From NCBI GenBank assembly GCA_949045875.1, contig CARPYP010000004.1:52196-76463 (forward strand): 24,268 bases of DNA, in the 5' to 3' direction. The stretch is from an uncultured Clostridia bacterium (GTDB lineage: Bacteria > Bacillota > Clostridia > TANB77 > CAG-508). A program made the translations under genes and the position numbers. Positions 9,291-18,093 of this stretch are shown piece after piece; positions within the stretch are counted from its first letter, which is position 1; every line of letters begins with the position of its first letter. The notes under the pieces are model-generated. The model did no database searches and was not told the origin of the DNA. It saw nothing but the letters and a program-made list of their open reading frames with translations.

Positions 9291-10665
9291 CTATATATTC
9301 TCTTCTTCTATAAAATATCCTTTTATCTTTTCAATTAATGCTTTTATATGTTCTCCTAAGTTCTCTGGTTCATGGAACTTTTCTTCTGTTAAATCTATTG
9401 ATGTTTTAAAATAACTATCATGAACAGGTTTCATTGAAAATACTTCTTTACTTAATCCTATATTTTTATTGTTTATATTAGATGTCATATAATCTATATA
9501 CCATTTCTTTAAACCTTCTGTATCATCTTCGACATAACCATATTTTTCATATGAATGCAATTCAGGTATTTCATTTTTACATTCATTTTCTATCCTTTCT
9601 AAATTGTGTAAAAATTCGTGAACAAATACTTCTTCTGGAAATGTATTAAAATTTGAATAGTTATATAATAAATCTGCATTTTCATTTGGAATTCTTATGT
9701 TCGAAAATCCAATATCTTTTTTATATGTCATTCCTCCGAAGACCTATCCAGTCCCCTGTTTTTATACGCTCTTCATGTAAGTCTTCTCCAAGTTTGTATG
9801 CTACAAAGATATGGTCATATTCAATTCCACCATTGTCTACATATCTTTCTAAGATTTCTTCTATATTTGTTGTTGCTATATAATTACCATAATCGTCACT
9901 ATAACTAATTGATGTTATTGGTTTGTCTACTACGATTGTCCTATATGTTACTGTCATTCTTCCTCCAGACATTTCTTTCATAGAGGTTTGAAATCTTTTC
10001 ATATTATTTTCTATTAGTGATATTTCAGATGGTTTTAAATTTAAATTTGTTTTAGTTTTGTTTCCATCTTTTTCAATATCTACTTGCAAATTTTTCATAA
10101 TTAGACATATAAAATTCCAATTATTGTTTTCATCTTTCTTTACTTCATCTAATTTAAAGTCAGAAAACCAAACTGTGCCTTTTGAGTTATCATCATATGC
10201 TCCTAATCTAAAAGTAATATCTACATTTGTTCTATTTCTTGAATCAAATTGAAAAACTAAGCTTTGCCAATCTCCATTCCCTACTAGACTATTTGACTTT
10301 TCAGTTGTATCCATTATCCCAATATTTACTCCGCCTTCTGATTCTTCTTTTTCATTTTGTACATTTTCAAATTTTACCATTGCTGTAACTCTATATAATG
10401 TATTTTCTTTTACATCTATATTTCTATATATTAAAGCATCATTAAATTCTTGTGATTCAATCTTATAACTATATTGATCAGAATATTTTACAGAGTTATC
10501 TCTTGTAAATTGAGATATACCTGTTGTATATTCTGCTTTTACAAAATTTCCAAATTCGTTAATTCTATATATATGCCATACATAATAAATTGCAATTATC
10601 GCAATTATAACTAATATTATATTAAAAATTGTTGAAATTTTCCCTTTTTCTTCTCGTAATTTCAT
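9291..10665 (-). CDS. Membrane-anchored metallopeptidase-like protein with a jelly-roll domain, read through CGGA
   Basis: Two overlapping frames make one gene. The first part (ATG at 10665, AAGGAG 7 nt upstream) has a membrane helix at residues 12-33. A beta-rich domain (about 40-185) resembles CBM4/9-type carbohydrate-binding modules ('NTLYRVTAMVKFENV', 'WQSLVFQFDSR', 'GTVWFSDFKLDEV'). A middle domain leads to 'TGDWIGL'. Frame 0 ends four codons after the CGG at 9738-9736. Reading CGGA (9738-9735) as Gly continues with 'GMTYKKDIGFSNIRI' and reaches 'VFVHEFLHNLE', an HEXXH zinc motif at residues 349-353. The total is 457 residues. The catalytic motif is therefore joined to the anchor only through the frame change. 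HEXXH and the domain layout suggest a surface zincin-like peptidase; I cannot assign a family or substrate. It lies between mrnC and queA in the same direction. Confidence 0.78.
9735..9738 (-). other. In-frame CGGA frame-change site 2 (metallopeptidase-like gene)
   Basis: Minus-strand CTT-CGGA-GGA-ATG. The frame-0 codon is CGG (codon 310). After the +1 change the frame is exactly that of the downstream ORF carrying HEXXH. The residue placed is Gly, giving 'GLGGM'. Confidence 0.85.
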
Positions 10666-10680
10666 ATGTTTTCTCCTTCT

Positions 10681-11058
10681 TTATATACAATATCTTAAGA
10701 TTTCTTTTAACCTCTCTTCTTTTCCTGTAAGATATAAATATCCTATTAAACCTTCAAATGCTGTTGCATACATGTATTCTTTTACATTAGAATTTTTGGG
10801 TAAATGATGATTTTTTGTGTTTCTTGTTCTTCTTACAATTTCTTTTTCTTCTTCTCTTAATTTTTCTTCTATATTTTGTAAAATATTTGCTTGTGCTTCT
10901 GCTTTAACTTTCTTTACCGCTTCTATATGTAATTTGTGTGGTTTTAAATTTGTTGTTTCTATTAATTTTTCTCTGATATATAGTTCATAGACTGCATCAC
11001 CTATATATGCCCATGTTAGTGGGTTTAGATTATTTATTCTTTGCTCTTTTTCTTCCAA
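10681..11058 (-). CDS. mrnC: Mini-ribonuclease III
   Basis: MrnC is an RNase III-like enzyme without a double-stranded RNA-binding domain; in Bacillus it matures 23S rRNA ends. The 125-residue product fits in full: 'NPLTWAYIGDAVYELYIREKL' holds the RNase III signature with the catalytic acidic residues, followed by 'VRRTRNTKNH' and 'EYMYATAFEGLIGYLYL'. The start codon is TTG at 11058; GGAAGG lies 9 nt before it and no ATG occurs nearby in frame. It follows rbgA by 66 nt, grouping two ribosome-maturation genes. Confidence 0.95.
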   Translation of the reverse strand: MEEKEQRINNLNPLTWAYIGDAVYELYIREKLIETTNLKPHKLHIEAVKKVKAEAQANILQNIEEKLREEEKEIVRRTRNTKNHHLPKNSNVKEYMYATAFEGLIGYLYLTGKEERLKEILRYCI

Positions 11059-11124
11059 ATTTGTTATCCTTCCTTTTTGTTTTAATTATATCAAAATAAG
11101 ATAGGGCTAAGTGGGATTATTCCT

Positions 11125-12031
11125 TTAAATATAAGGTTCTAATGTAATTTTTCCTATTTTAGCTTCTCTAAAGTCTTTTATTATTATGTTGGCTGTTTTA
11201 TTTTCATCAACATTCCCTCCAGAAATAATAGCTCCTCTTTTTTTTCCTATTAGTCCCATAATATCCATTATGTTTTCGTTTTCCATTTGATTTTCATTTT
11301 TCAATATTTCTTCTATTTGTTCATTGTCTAATTTATATGTTTCTATTAATTGGTTCCTATAATTGTTTAATAAATATTTTAACAAATTATATGCTATTTC
11401 TAGGTTGTCTAGAATTTCATCTTTTATTGTTCCTGTATATGCTAAGTTTAAGGCAATTTCTTGTGTTTCAAATTTTGGCCATAATACTCCTGGTGTATCT
11501 AATAATTCTATGTTATTTCCTATTCTTATCCATTGTTTTTTTACTGTTACTCCAGGTTTATTTCCTACTATTTGTTTATTTTTATTACATATTCGATTTA
11601 TTAAAGATGATTTTCCGTACATTGGGTATTCCTATTATTAAAACTCTAATTGTTCTTCCTGTTCTTCCTTTTTCAAGTGCTTTTGCTTTTTCTTCTTCCA
11701 TAATTTTTTCTATTGTATTTATAATTTCATTAACCCTATTATTGTTTAATGAATTCATGCTTATTGCAATTGTATCTTTGTTTGTAAGATATTCTTTCCA
11801 TTTCTTTGTTTGTGTATCATCTGCCAAATCACTTTTATTTAAAATTATAATTTTCTTTTTGTTTTTTACCATTTTATTTAAATCAGGGTTTCTACTGGAC
11901 ATAGGAATTCTAGCGTCTATTACCTCTATTACAACATCAATAAGCTTTAAATCATCTTCTATTAGTCTTTTTGCTTTTGCCATGTGTCCTGGATACCAGT
12001 TGATATTTGTTTTGTTTGAGTTTTGTTCCAT
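11125..12031 (-). CDS. rbgA: Ribosome biogenesis GTPase RbgA (YlqF), read through CGGA
   Basis: RbgA is a circularly permuted GTPase needed for late assembly of the 50S subunit and is essential in Bacillus subtilis. The order of motifs is G4 'NKSD' (65-68), G1 'GIPNVGKSS' (134-142), G2 'PGVT' (Thr about 162) and G3 'DTPG' (178-181). The N-terminal 'NWYPGHMAKA' and 'DARIPMSSRNP' are typical of the family. The gene is split inside the P-loop: frame 0 reads 'GIPNVRK' and stops nine codons later. Reading CGGA (11617-11614) as Gly restores 'GIPNVGKSSLINR' and runs to 11125, giving 301 residues; B. subtilis RbgA has 282. A dead copy of such a gene would be surprising, and both halves are otherwise undamaged, so recoding is the better reading. 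It shares the operon with mrnC. Confidence 0.92.
11614..11617 (-). other. In-frame CGGA frame-change site 3 (P-loop of rbgA)
   Basis: Minus-strand GTA-CGGA-AAA-TCA. Frame 0 CGG is codon 139. The +1 reading gives the invariant P-loop glycine, followed by Lys and Ser. Confidence 0.92.
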
Positions 12032-12071
12032 TCCCTTACACCCTTTCCAATACTAATTTCTTAATTCTAAA

Positions 12072-12530
12072 TTAATATATTCTATAATTATTCTTGTCTG
12101 CACGCTCATCTAATTCTCTGTCATATTTTTCTCCTTGATAGAACCAATCCGTTCCTTTTTTATTTGATACTTTTCTTGTCTTACTTATAATTATGTTTAA
12201 GACTACCGCTGCTGCTAATATTATCGCTATAAAGTCTACCATTACATTACCCATAGTATCTGATGTTACTCCTGCTTTCATTCTTGCAAATAAATCTGGT
12301 CCAAAATAAGCACAATATGCAATAAAATATATTATTCCTCCTACTGTTACTCTTTTAAATACACATATTATACATATTAATGTTAAAAATAATAACAAAA
12401 TTTCAGCATTTGTGTTTATACATTCAAATGGAAATTCTATTTGTAAATATGATATTGCTGTAACTATTAGTCTAAATATCCAATACATTGTCATAAATAT
12501 TCCACATAAAAAATCTCCTACACTTTCCAT
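12072..12530 (-). CDS. Small polytopic membrane protein, unknown function
   Basis: About 152 residues with four predicted membrane helices ('IFMTMYWIFRLIVTAISYL', 'ILLLFLTLICIICVF', 'VGGIIYFIAYCAYFG', 'VDFIAIILAAAVVLNIII'). The cytoplasmic tail is charged ('WFYQGEKYDRELDERADK'). I do not recognise a family. Two ATGs are possible. GAGAGG overlaps the one at 12539 but lies 9 nt before the one at 12530, so I chose 12530. It sits between the ComEC-like gene (70 nt upstream) and rbgA (about 40 nt downstream), all in one direction. Confidence 0.75.
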   Translation of the reverse strand: MESVGDFLCGIFMTMYWIFRLIVTAISYLQIEFPFECINTNAEILLLFLTLICIICVFKRVTVGGIIYFIAYCAYFGPDLFARMKAGVTSDTMGNVMVDFIAIILAAAVVLNIIISKTRKVSNKKGTDWFYQGEKYDRELDERADKNNYRIY

Positions 12531-12600
12531 ATTTTTCATCCTCTCTTATGTTATTTATTTATATTTTACTATATGCCATGTTTTTTTTCAAGCACTATTT

Positions 12601-13639
12601 CTACATCTCATCTCCTGCTAAATAATTTCCTGATTCTTTATCAAAGTTTATGTTTGTCCCATTTGTAGTCATTATAATTGTTCCTGATTGATCTGTTCTA
12701 TATACTTTTATTTGTCTTTTCTCAAACATTTCCATTACTGATTTTGTTGGATGATTATATGTATTTCCTTTTTTAGCAGATATTAAGGCATATTGTGGAT
12801 TTACTGAGTTTATGAAATTTTCTGAATTTGATGTATTACTTCCATGATGTCCTGCTTTTATTATTTGTGCTCCAACATTTAATCCATTTTTTAAGATTTC
12901 ATCTTCTGATAGTTTTTCTGCATCTCCCATTGATATAATGTTTACATTTCCATATACAATTTTTGTTACTATGGAGTAATTGTTTAATTCATCATATTTA
13001 GTAGAGTTTGGTGCTAAAATCTGAATTATTGCTTCACCTAGTTCAAAGTTATCGCCAACTTTTGGGTATATCCAGTTAACTTTTTTCTCATCTACTGCAT
13101 CTAAAAAATCTAAATACCAACTTGTTGTTATATTATTTTTTGTTGTATCTGGAGCATATAGAACTCCAATATCAAAGTTCCTTATTACTTCTGCCATTCC
13201 TCCCATATGGTCATCATGTGGATGTGTTCCTATTAAAACATCAATTTTCTTTATTCCTAGTTGTTTTAAATAATTTACTACTGTTTCTCCTTTGCTCCTG
13301 GTTCCACTATCTATTAACATTATTTTAGTTCCTTGCATAAATAGTATACTGTCTCCGCTGTCCTACATCTATAAGGTGCATTTGTAATGTTCCTTTGACA
13401 TTTTTAATAGGTATTTGCTCATTTTTATTATTTGCTACATTATCATTAGATAAAGTATTACCTACATTATTTGTAATTGTTGTAGATATTTTAAAAATTT
13501 TATTGTTTATATCATTAATAAATGTGTTTATGTTTCTATAACCATTTTCATAGTATAACCCCGCTATGAATACTACAATAACACATATTATATAAATTAT
13601 TTTTAAAGTCCAACTTCTATTTTTCTTCTTTTTCCCCAT
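12601..13639 (-). CDS. ComEC-like metallo-beta-lactamase-fold protein, membrane anchored, read through CGGA
   Basis: The protein resembles the soluble C-terminal hydrolase domain of ComEC, here with one N-terminal membrane helix (about 12-29) in place of the channel. Frame 0 gives 'MHLIDVGQR' and stops nine codons after the CGG at 13357. Reading CGGA (13357-13354) as Gly gives 'DVGQGDSILFMQGTK', the family's GQGDS block, and continues to 12601, 345 residues in all. The metal-binding 'THPHDDHMGG' (His139, His141, Asp143, His144), 'SMGDAE' (Asp239) and 'GHHGSNTS' (His264) all lie after the shift. Related stand-alone proteins are secreted or membrane hydrolases, and some act on nucleic acids; the substrate is unknown here. 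The start overlaps the dxs 3' end by 23 nt with GGAG 10 nt before it, so translation is probably coupled. Confidence 0.88.
13354..13357 (-). other. In-frame CGGA frame-change site 4 (GQGDS motif of the ComEC-like gene)
   Basis: Minus-strand CAG-CGGA-GAC-AGT. Frame 0 CGG is codon 95. The +1 reading gives Gln-Gly-Asp-Ser, the strongly conserved start of the hydrolase domain. Confidence 0.9.
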
Positions 13640-15503
13640 TTATTACTAGCTCCTTTGTTTCTTTTGCTACATTTTCTATATCTAATCCATATAATTCTTC
13701 TATTTCTTCTGTTGAACCATGTTTTACAAATGTATTTGGGTATCCAAAGCATTTTATTTTTATATCACTTATTTCATTTTCAACTATTAATTCTTTTATA
13801 CTACTTGATAATCCACCTTTTAATATATTGTCTTCTATAGTAATTACTTTTTTAGTTTTTTCTATAGATTTAATTATTGTTTTTTCATCTAATGGTTTTA
13901 AAAATCTTTCATTTATTATTTCTACATCTATATTATTTTTTTTTAATTTTTCTTGAATTTGATATGCTCTACTAACCATTTTTCCTATTGCTATTATAGT
14001 TACATCTTTTCCTTGTTTTATTAGTTCTGATTTTCCAAGTTCTATTTTTTCATGTTTATCAAATTTTGCTAGTCCTTCTCCTCCTCTAGGATATCTTATT
14101 ACTACTGGCTTTCTCAAATTTACTGCAAATTCTAGCATTTCTTCTAATTCCCCAAAGTCTCTTGGTGCCATTATATTTAAGTTTGGTATTATGTTAAAAA
14201 ATGATAAGTCTAATATTCCTTGATGTGTTTCTCCATCATTTCCAACTATTCCAGCTCTATCAACACACATTACTACTCCTAAGTTTTGTATACATATATC
14301 ATGTATTACTTGGTCATATGCTCTTTGATAAAATGATGAATATATGGGTACAACTGGTGTCATTCCTAGACTTGCAAGCCCTCCTGCAAATCCTATGGCA
14401 TGTTGTTCCGCAATTCCCACATCAAAAAATCTATTGGGAAATTCTTTTGCAAATTTACTTAGTCCTGTTCCATCCTTCATTGCTGCTGTAATTGCTACTA
14501 TGTTTGGATTTCTTTTTGCAAGTTCTATTAATTTTTCTCCTAATATTTTTGAATAGTCATCTTTTTTAGCCTTTTTGCTTTTTCCTGTTTCTATATCGAA
14601 TCCACTTGTACTATGAAAACAGTCTGGATTTTCTTCTGCTATTTTATATCCTTTACCTTTTTTTGTAATAACATGTATTAATACTGGTCCTTCAATTTGT
14701 TTGCTTCTTTGCATTATGTCTTCTAGTTCTATCAAATTGTGACCATATACTGGACCTAAATAACTAAAACCTATGTCTTCAAAAAACATATTTGGTATTA
14801 CTAATTGTTTTACACTTCTCTTAATTCTTTTTATACCTTTGCTTAATTTTTTTCCTACTAATGGAATCTTCTCAAGAATATCTCTAATATAGTCGTTTGA
14901 TGCTTTGTAAAGTTTTTTTGTTCTTATTTTACTTAATAATCTCGGCACTCCTCCAACATTTTTAGAAATACTCATCTCATTATCATTTAATATAACAATT
15001 AAATTATTTCTAGAGTCTCCTGCATCATTTAGCGCTTCTAATGCCATTCCTCCTGTTAATGCTCCATCACCTATTATTGCTATAACATTATAGTCTTCTT
15101 TTTTTAAGTCTCTTGCTTTTGCCATTCCTAAGGCTACTGATATTGATGTGCTACTATGTCCTGTATTAAAGTTATCATATTCTGATTCAGATGTTTTTGG
15201 AAATCCTGCTATTCCATTCATTTTTCTTAAAGTATTCATTTGGTCTTTTCTTCCTGTCAAAATTTTATGCACATATGTTTGATGTCCTACATCCCATACA
15301 ATTTTATCTTTTGGCATATTAAATACACTATGTAAGGCAATTGTAAGTTCTACTACTCCTAAATTAGATGCTAGGTGTCCACCATTTTCTGAAACTATAT
15401 TAATTATCATTTCTCGTATTTCTGTAGCTAATTTTTGTTTTTCATTTATATTCAATTTTTTTAAATCTTCTGGTGTATTTACATTATCTAGTATTTTACT
15501 CAT
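13617..15503 (-). CDS. dxs: 1-deoxy-D-xylulose-5-phosphate synthase
   Basis: DXS joins pyruvate and glyceraldehyde 3-phosphate using thiamine diphosphate, the first step of the MEP isoprenoid pathway. The 628-residue protein is full length. It has 'NGGHLASNLGVVELT' (His43), 'DVGHQTYVHK' (His74), the TPP motif 'GDGALTGGMALEALND' (from 145) with 'ILNDNEMSIS', the catalytic Glu in 'GIAEQHAIGFAGGLA', and 'RYPRG' toward the C-terminal transketolase domain. AAAGGA lies about 11 nt before the ATG. Its 3' end overlaps the ComEC-like gene by 23 nt. A promoter candidate lies at the end of the upstream permease gene. A CGG at 14410 is out of frame (GCG GAA). Confidence 0.97.
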   Translation of the reverse strand: MSKILDNVNTPEDLKKLNINEKQKLATEIREMIINIVSENGGHLASNLGVVELTIALHSVFNMPKDKIVWDVGHQTYVHKILTGRKDQMNTLRKMNGIAGFPKTSESEYDNFNTGHSSTSISVALGMAKARDLKKEDYNVIAIIGDGALTGGMALEALNDAGDSRNNLIVILNDNEMSISKNVGGVPRLLSKIRTKKLYKASNDYIRDILEKIPLVGKKLSKGIKRIKRSVKQLVIPNMFFEDIGFSYLGPVYGHNLIELEDIMQRSKQIEGPVLIHVITKKGKGYKIAEENPDCFHSTSGFDIETGKSKKAKKDDYSKILGEKLIELAKRNPNIVAITAAMKDGTGLSKFAKEFPNRFFDVGIAEQHAIGFAGGLASLGMTPVVPIYSSFYQRAYDQVIHDICIQNLGVVMCVDRAGIVGNDGETHQGILDLSFFNIIPNLNIMAPRDFGELEEMLEFAVNLRKPVVIRYPRGGEGLAKFDKHEKIELGKSELIKQGKDVTIIAIGKMVSRAYQIQEKLKKNNIDVEIINERFLKPLDEKTIIKSIEKTKKVITIEDNILKGGLSSSIKELIVENEISDIKIKCFGYPNTFVKHGSTEEIEELYGLDIENVAKETKELVINGEKEEK

Positions 15504-15591
15504 TTTTAATTACATTCCTTTCTCGCTTTGCTTAAAGGTTTACCTAGTTATATAAATTTCTTTCAAACTATTTCCTCTTATACACTTTTAC

Positions 15592-15621
15592 ATTATACAT
15601 TTTTTATATTTTTTCTTGCAA
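15592..15621 (-). promoter_or_regulatory. Candidate promoter for dxs
   Basis: On the minus strand TTGCAA and TATAAT are 18 bases apart. The perfect -10 box overlaps the stop codon of the permease gene. This would give dxs a leader of about 80 nt and uncouple it from the ABC transporter genes. Confidence 0.45.
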
Positions 15622-17107
15622 AGTTTTCAAAGGTTATTACTAATAATGAAATTATAGTAATTGTACATATTAATATTGAAAATCCTAATGTCATTCCTTC
15701 AACTGTAGGTAATTTTCCATATGTATATTGTGTTAAGTCCCAATTTAATGTAGGAACAATTTTTAACCATTTTATTTGGAATTCCATTACTAATGAATTT
15801 ACAATGCTAGATACAAAATATGCTAAAAATGATACTACAATTGCTACTGCAGTATTTGCACAGATAGTTCCTATCATGAATGCAATTAATGATAATATTA
15901 TAACTAATGGAGACATTTGTAATAATCCTATTAACATAGAAACTATGCCGTTAACTGATACTACTGTGTTTGTATTATAGTTATATTCTATAATTGGTGC
16001 ATTTATAGTGTCAAATCCATACATAATTCCAGAGAATATTGTTTGTATTATTGTTATTATCAATATTGAAAAAACTATAGTTATAAAACAAGCAATTATT
16101 TTTGATGCTAGTATTTTTCTCCTACTGTATGGTCTTATTAATAATAGTTTTATTGTTCCTTTGTTGAATTCTTCACTTACTATTCCTCCTGTTAGCATTA
16201 AAGATATTATAATTACAAATAATAATCCTTCTCCTCCATTTGTAAATAATGTTTGTAATGCTTCTGATACTGTTGTTTTTGAACTTATATTGTTTTCGAT
16301 TTTGTATTTGGCTATATTATATTTTGCTAGTGTTTCTTGATATTGTTTTTTATCAGAATATTTATAGTCTTTTCCTTCTTTTTCTTTATAATTATTCTCA
16401 TCTATATCATATACATAATTATTATTTATAAGGATTGAACCATTTGCTTCATATTGTGTTAATAACATATCATAATCTTTATCTCCATAGCAAATATCTT
16501 TTTCTAGTCTCCATTCTAATACTTGAAGTTTTAATTTTAATACCTCCGCTTCTTGCTTTAAGGCATTTAATGTATCAGTATCCATATCTCTTCTTATCTC
16601 ATTTTCTGTAAATTCTAATTGTGTCTTTATTTTTGCTAAATCTGTTTCAGCAAATGCCTTCCAATCTCCTTCATCTAGTTTTTTTATAATGTCATCATAT
16701 TCATTTTGTAATTCTTCTAATGTAACATCATTTTCCTTTACATATTCTACTAATCCATTTTTATAGTAATTTAGATTGATTATTTTATCATATAACTCAT
16801 TTGATATTATTGTAGATTGCCATGAGTTTGCTCCATATTTTTTCTGTAGTTCTAAATATTCTATATGTGATTGTAAATAACTATACTCTTCTTTTCCTTC
16901 TTCTGTTACTTTGTTTACTTGTTTTAAACTTTCTTTCAATATTGATATTTCTTGGTCAATATAATTATATCCTGCATTATTAATATTTCCTATAACTTTA
17001 TTTAAGACCATTCCTGCTATTGATAATAATAGAAATATTATTAATATTACATATATAGCTTTTTTACTAAATATTTTTATTAATTCATTTTTTATTAAAT
17101 TAAACAA
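15593..17107 (-). CDS. ABC-2 type transporter permease with large extracytoplasmic domain
   Basis: The 504-residue protein begins with one membrane helix (about 19-40). A long polar stretch follows (about 45-280), rich in Glu, Lys and Tyr with heptad-like helices ('LEELQNEYDDIIKKLDEGDW', 'LKQEAEVLKLKLQVLEWRLE'). Five further hydrophobic segments fill the C-terminal half. 'GGIVSEEFNKGTIKLLLIRPYSRRKILASK' is the characteristic cytoplasmic loop of ABC-2 exporters. It starts with TTG at 17107, 8 nt inside the end of the ATPase gene, so the two are coupled and form one transporter. The substrate is unknown; this layout is common in peptide or lantibiotic immunity-type exporters, but nothing here identifies cargo. 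Confidence 0.9.
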   Translation of the reverse strand: MFNLIKNELIKIFSKKAIYVILIIFLLLSIAGMVLNKVIGNINNAGYNYIDQEISILKESLKQVNKVTEEGKEEYSYLQSHIEYLELQKKYGANSWQSTIISNELYDKIINLNYYKNGLVEYVKENDVTLEELQNEYDDIIKKLDEGDWKAFAETDLAKIKTQLEFTENEIRRDMDTDTLNALKQEAEVLKLKLQVLEWRLEKDICYGDKDYDMLLTQYEANGSILINNNYVYDIDENNYKEKEGKDYKYSDKKQYQETLAKYNIAKYKIENNISSKTTVSEALQTLFTNGGEGLLFVIIISLMLTGGIVSEEFNKGTIKLLLIRPYSRRKILASKIIACFITIVFSILIITIIQTIFSGIMYGFDTINAPIIEYNYNTNTVVSVNGIVSMLIGLLQMSPLVIILSLIAFMIGTICANTAVAIVVSFLAYFVSSIVNSLVMEFQIKWLKIVPTLNWDLTQYTYGKLPTVEGMTLGFSILICTITIISLLVITFENFARKNIKNV

Positions 17108-18008
17108 TTTTATTACCTCCTGTCTTTTTTAAGAATGCATCTTCTAGTGTTATTGTTTCTTCATTAATACCATAAACATCTATATTGTTTTCTACTAATT
17201 TTTTTACTGTTCTTGCAATTTCTTGCTCATTGCCTTGTATTTTAAATTCGTTATTGTTTAAAACCTCTACTGTATCAAATAATTCTGATATTTTACTTGT
17301 GTCATTTACTTTAAATAAAGTATATTTTGCATTGGCTTCTTCTTTTAGTTCTTTAATTTCTTTTGTTTCTAATACTTCACCATTTTTTATGATACATACT
17401 TTTGTACAAAAATTATCTAATTCGGCTAGATTATGGCTAGAAATTAATACTGCCATATTTTCTTCTTTGGTTAATTTTTGTATAAGGTCTCTTAACTCTT
17501 TTATTCCCTCTGGGTCTAAACCATTTGTTGGTTCATCTAAAATTAATATATTTGGTTTATGTAATATTGCTTGACCAATTCCTAGTCTTTGCCTCATTCC
17601 TAAAGAATATTTTGATACTTTATCATTAATTCTTGATTCTAGTCCTACTAATTTAACAACCTCATCAATTCTTGCTTTATCTACATTTTTATATAGATTA
17701 GCAATTAATTGTAAATTCTTATATCCTGATAAATACATGTATAAGTCAGGATTTTCTACTATTGCTCCTACTCTTTCTATAGCTTTTTCAAAATCTTTTT
17801 GTATATCATATCCATTTATTTTTACTGTTCCTTTATCTATTCCTTGTAATCCTAATATAAGTTTTATTGTAGTTGTTTTTCCTGCTCCATTAGGTCCTAT
17901 AAAGCCTAATATGTCCCCACTTTCTAGTTTTGTAGAAACATCTTTTATAATAGTCTTTTTACCTAATTTTTTGTAGAGATTATTACACTCTAAAACAATG
18001 TCCCCCAT
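17100..18008 (-). CDS. ABC transporter ATP-binding protein
   Basis: This 302-residue ATPase drives the adjacent permease. Walker A is 'GPNGAGKTT' (38-46), the signature 'YSLGMRQR' (134-141), Walker B 'ILILDEP' (154-160) and the switch histidine 'SSH' (192). A C-terminal extension of about 80 residues resembles that of the DrrA/CcmA-type exporters. The frame is open to an ATG at 18032, but AAGGAGG (18017-18023) lies inside those first codons and 8 nt before the ATG at 18008. The promoter at 18035-18063 would also start the transcript about at the upstream ATG. I therefore chose 18008. Confidence 0.95.
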   Translation of the reverse strand: MGDIVLECNNLYKKLGKKTIIKDVSTKLESGDILGFIGPNGAGKTTTIKLILGLQGIDKGTVKINGYDIQKDFEKAIERVGAIVENPDLYMYLSGYKNLQLIANLYKNVDKARIDEVVKLVGLESRINDKVSKYSLGMRQRLGIGQAILHKPNILILDEPTNGLDPEGIKELRDLIQKLTKEENMAVLISSHNLAELDNFCTKVCIIKNGEVLETKEIKELKEEANAKYTLFKVNDTSKISELFDTVEVLNNNEFKIQGNEQEIARTVKKLVENNIDVYGINEETITLEDAFLKKTGGNKIV

Positions 18009-18034
18009 TTCTTTTTCCTCCTTTTTACCCATTT

Positions 18035-18063
18035 ATTTTATCACTAATATGTTGTTATTTCAA
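18035..18063 (-). promoter_or_regulatory. Promoter of the ABC transporter operon
   Basis: TTGAAA and TAAAAT on the minus strand are separated by 17 bases. Transcription would begin near 18029, leaving a short leader with the AAGGAGG and the ATG at 18008. This also decides the start codon of the ATPase. Confidence 0.65.
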
Positions 18064-18093
18064 TATAAATAAAATATAAAATTCTTTGGATTT

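Noticed and set aside
9291..9731. A separate gene for the HEXXH-containing part
   Set aside because: It starts inside the preceding frame, overlapping it by 11 nt, and lacks the N-terminal structure expected of a stand-alone peptidase. The GGAGG before its ATG results from the CGGA-GGA codons themselves. The two frames join exactly at the CGGA seen in three other genes.
11125..11622. A separate GTPase gene starting at the P-loop
   Set aside because: The apparent ATG is the out-of-frame overlap 'ATGTAC' within the P-loop codons. RbgA needs both halves, and the halves join at CGGA.
12601..13338. A separate ComEC-type hydrolase gene
   Set aside because: Its ATG is the internal Met after 'GQGDSILF'; the GQGDS motif lies upstream in the same frame and is reached only through the CGGA in the preceding frame.
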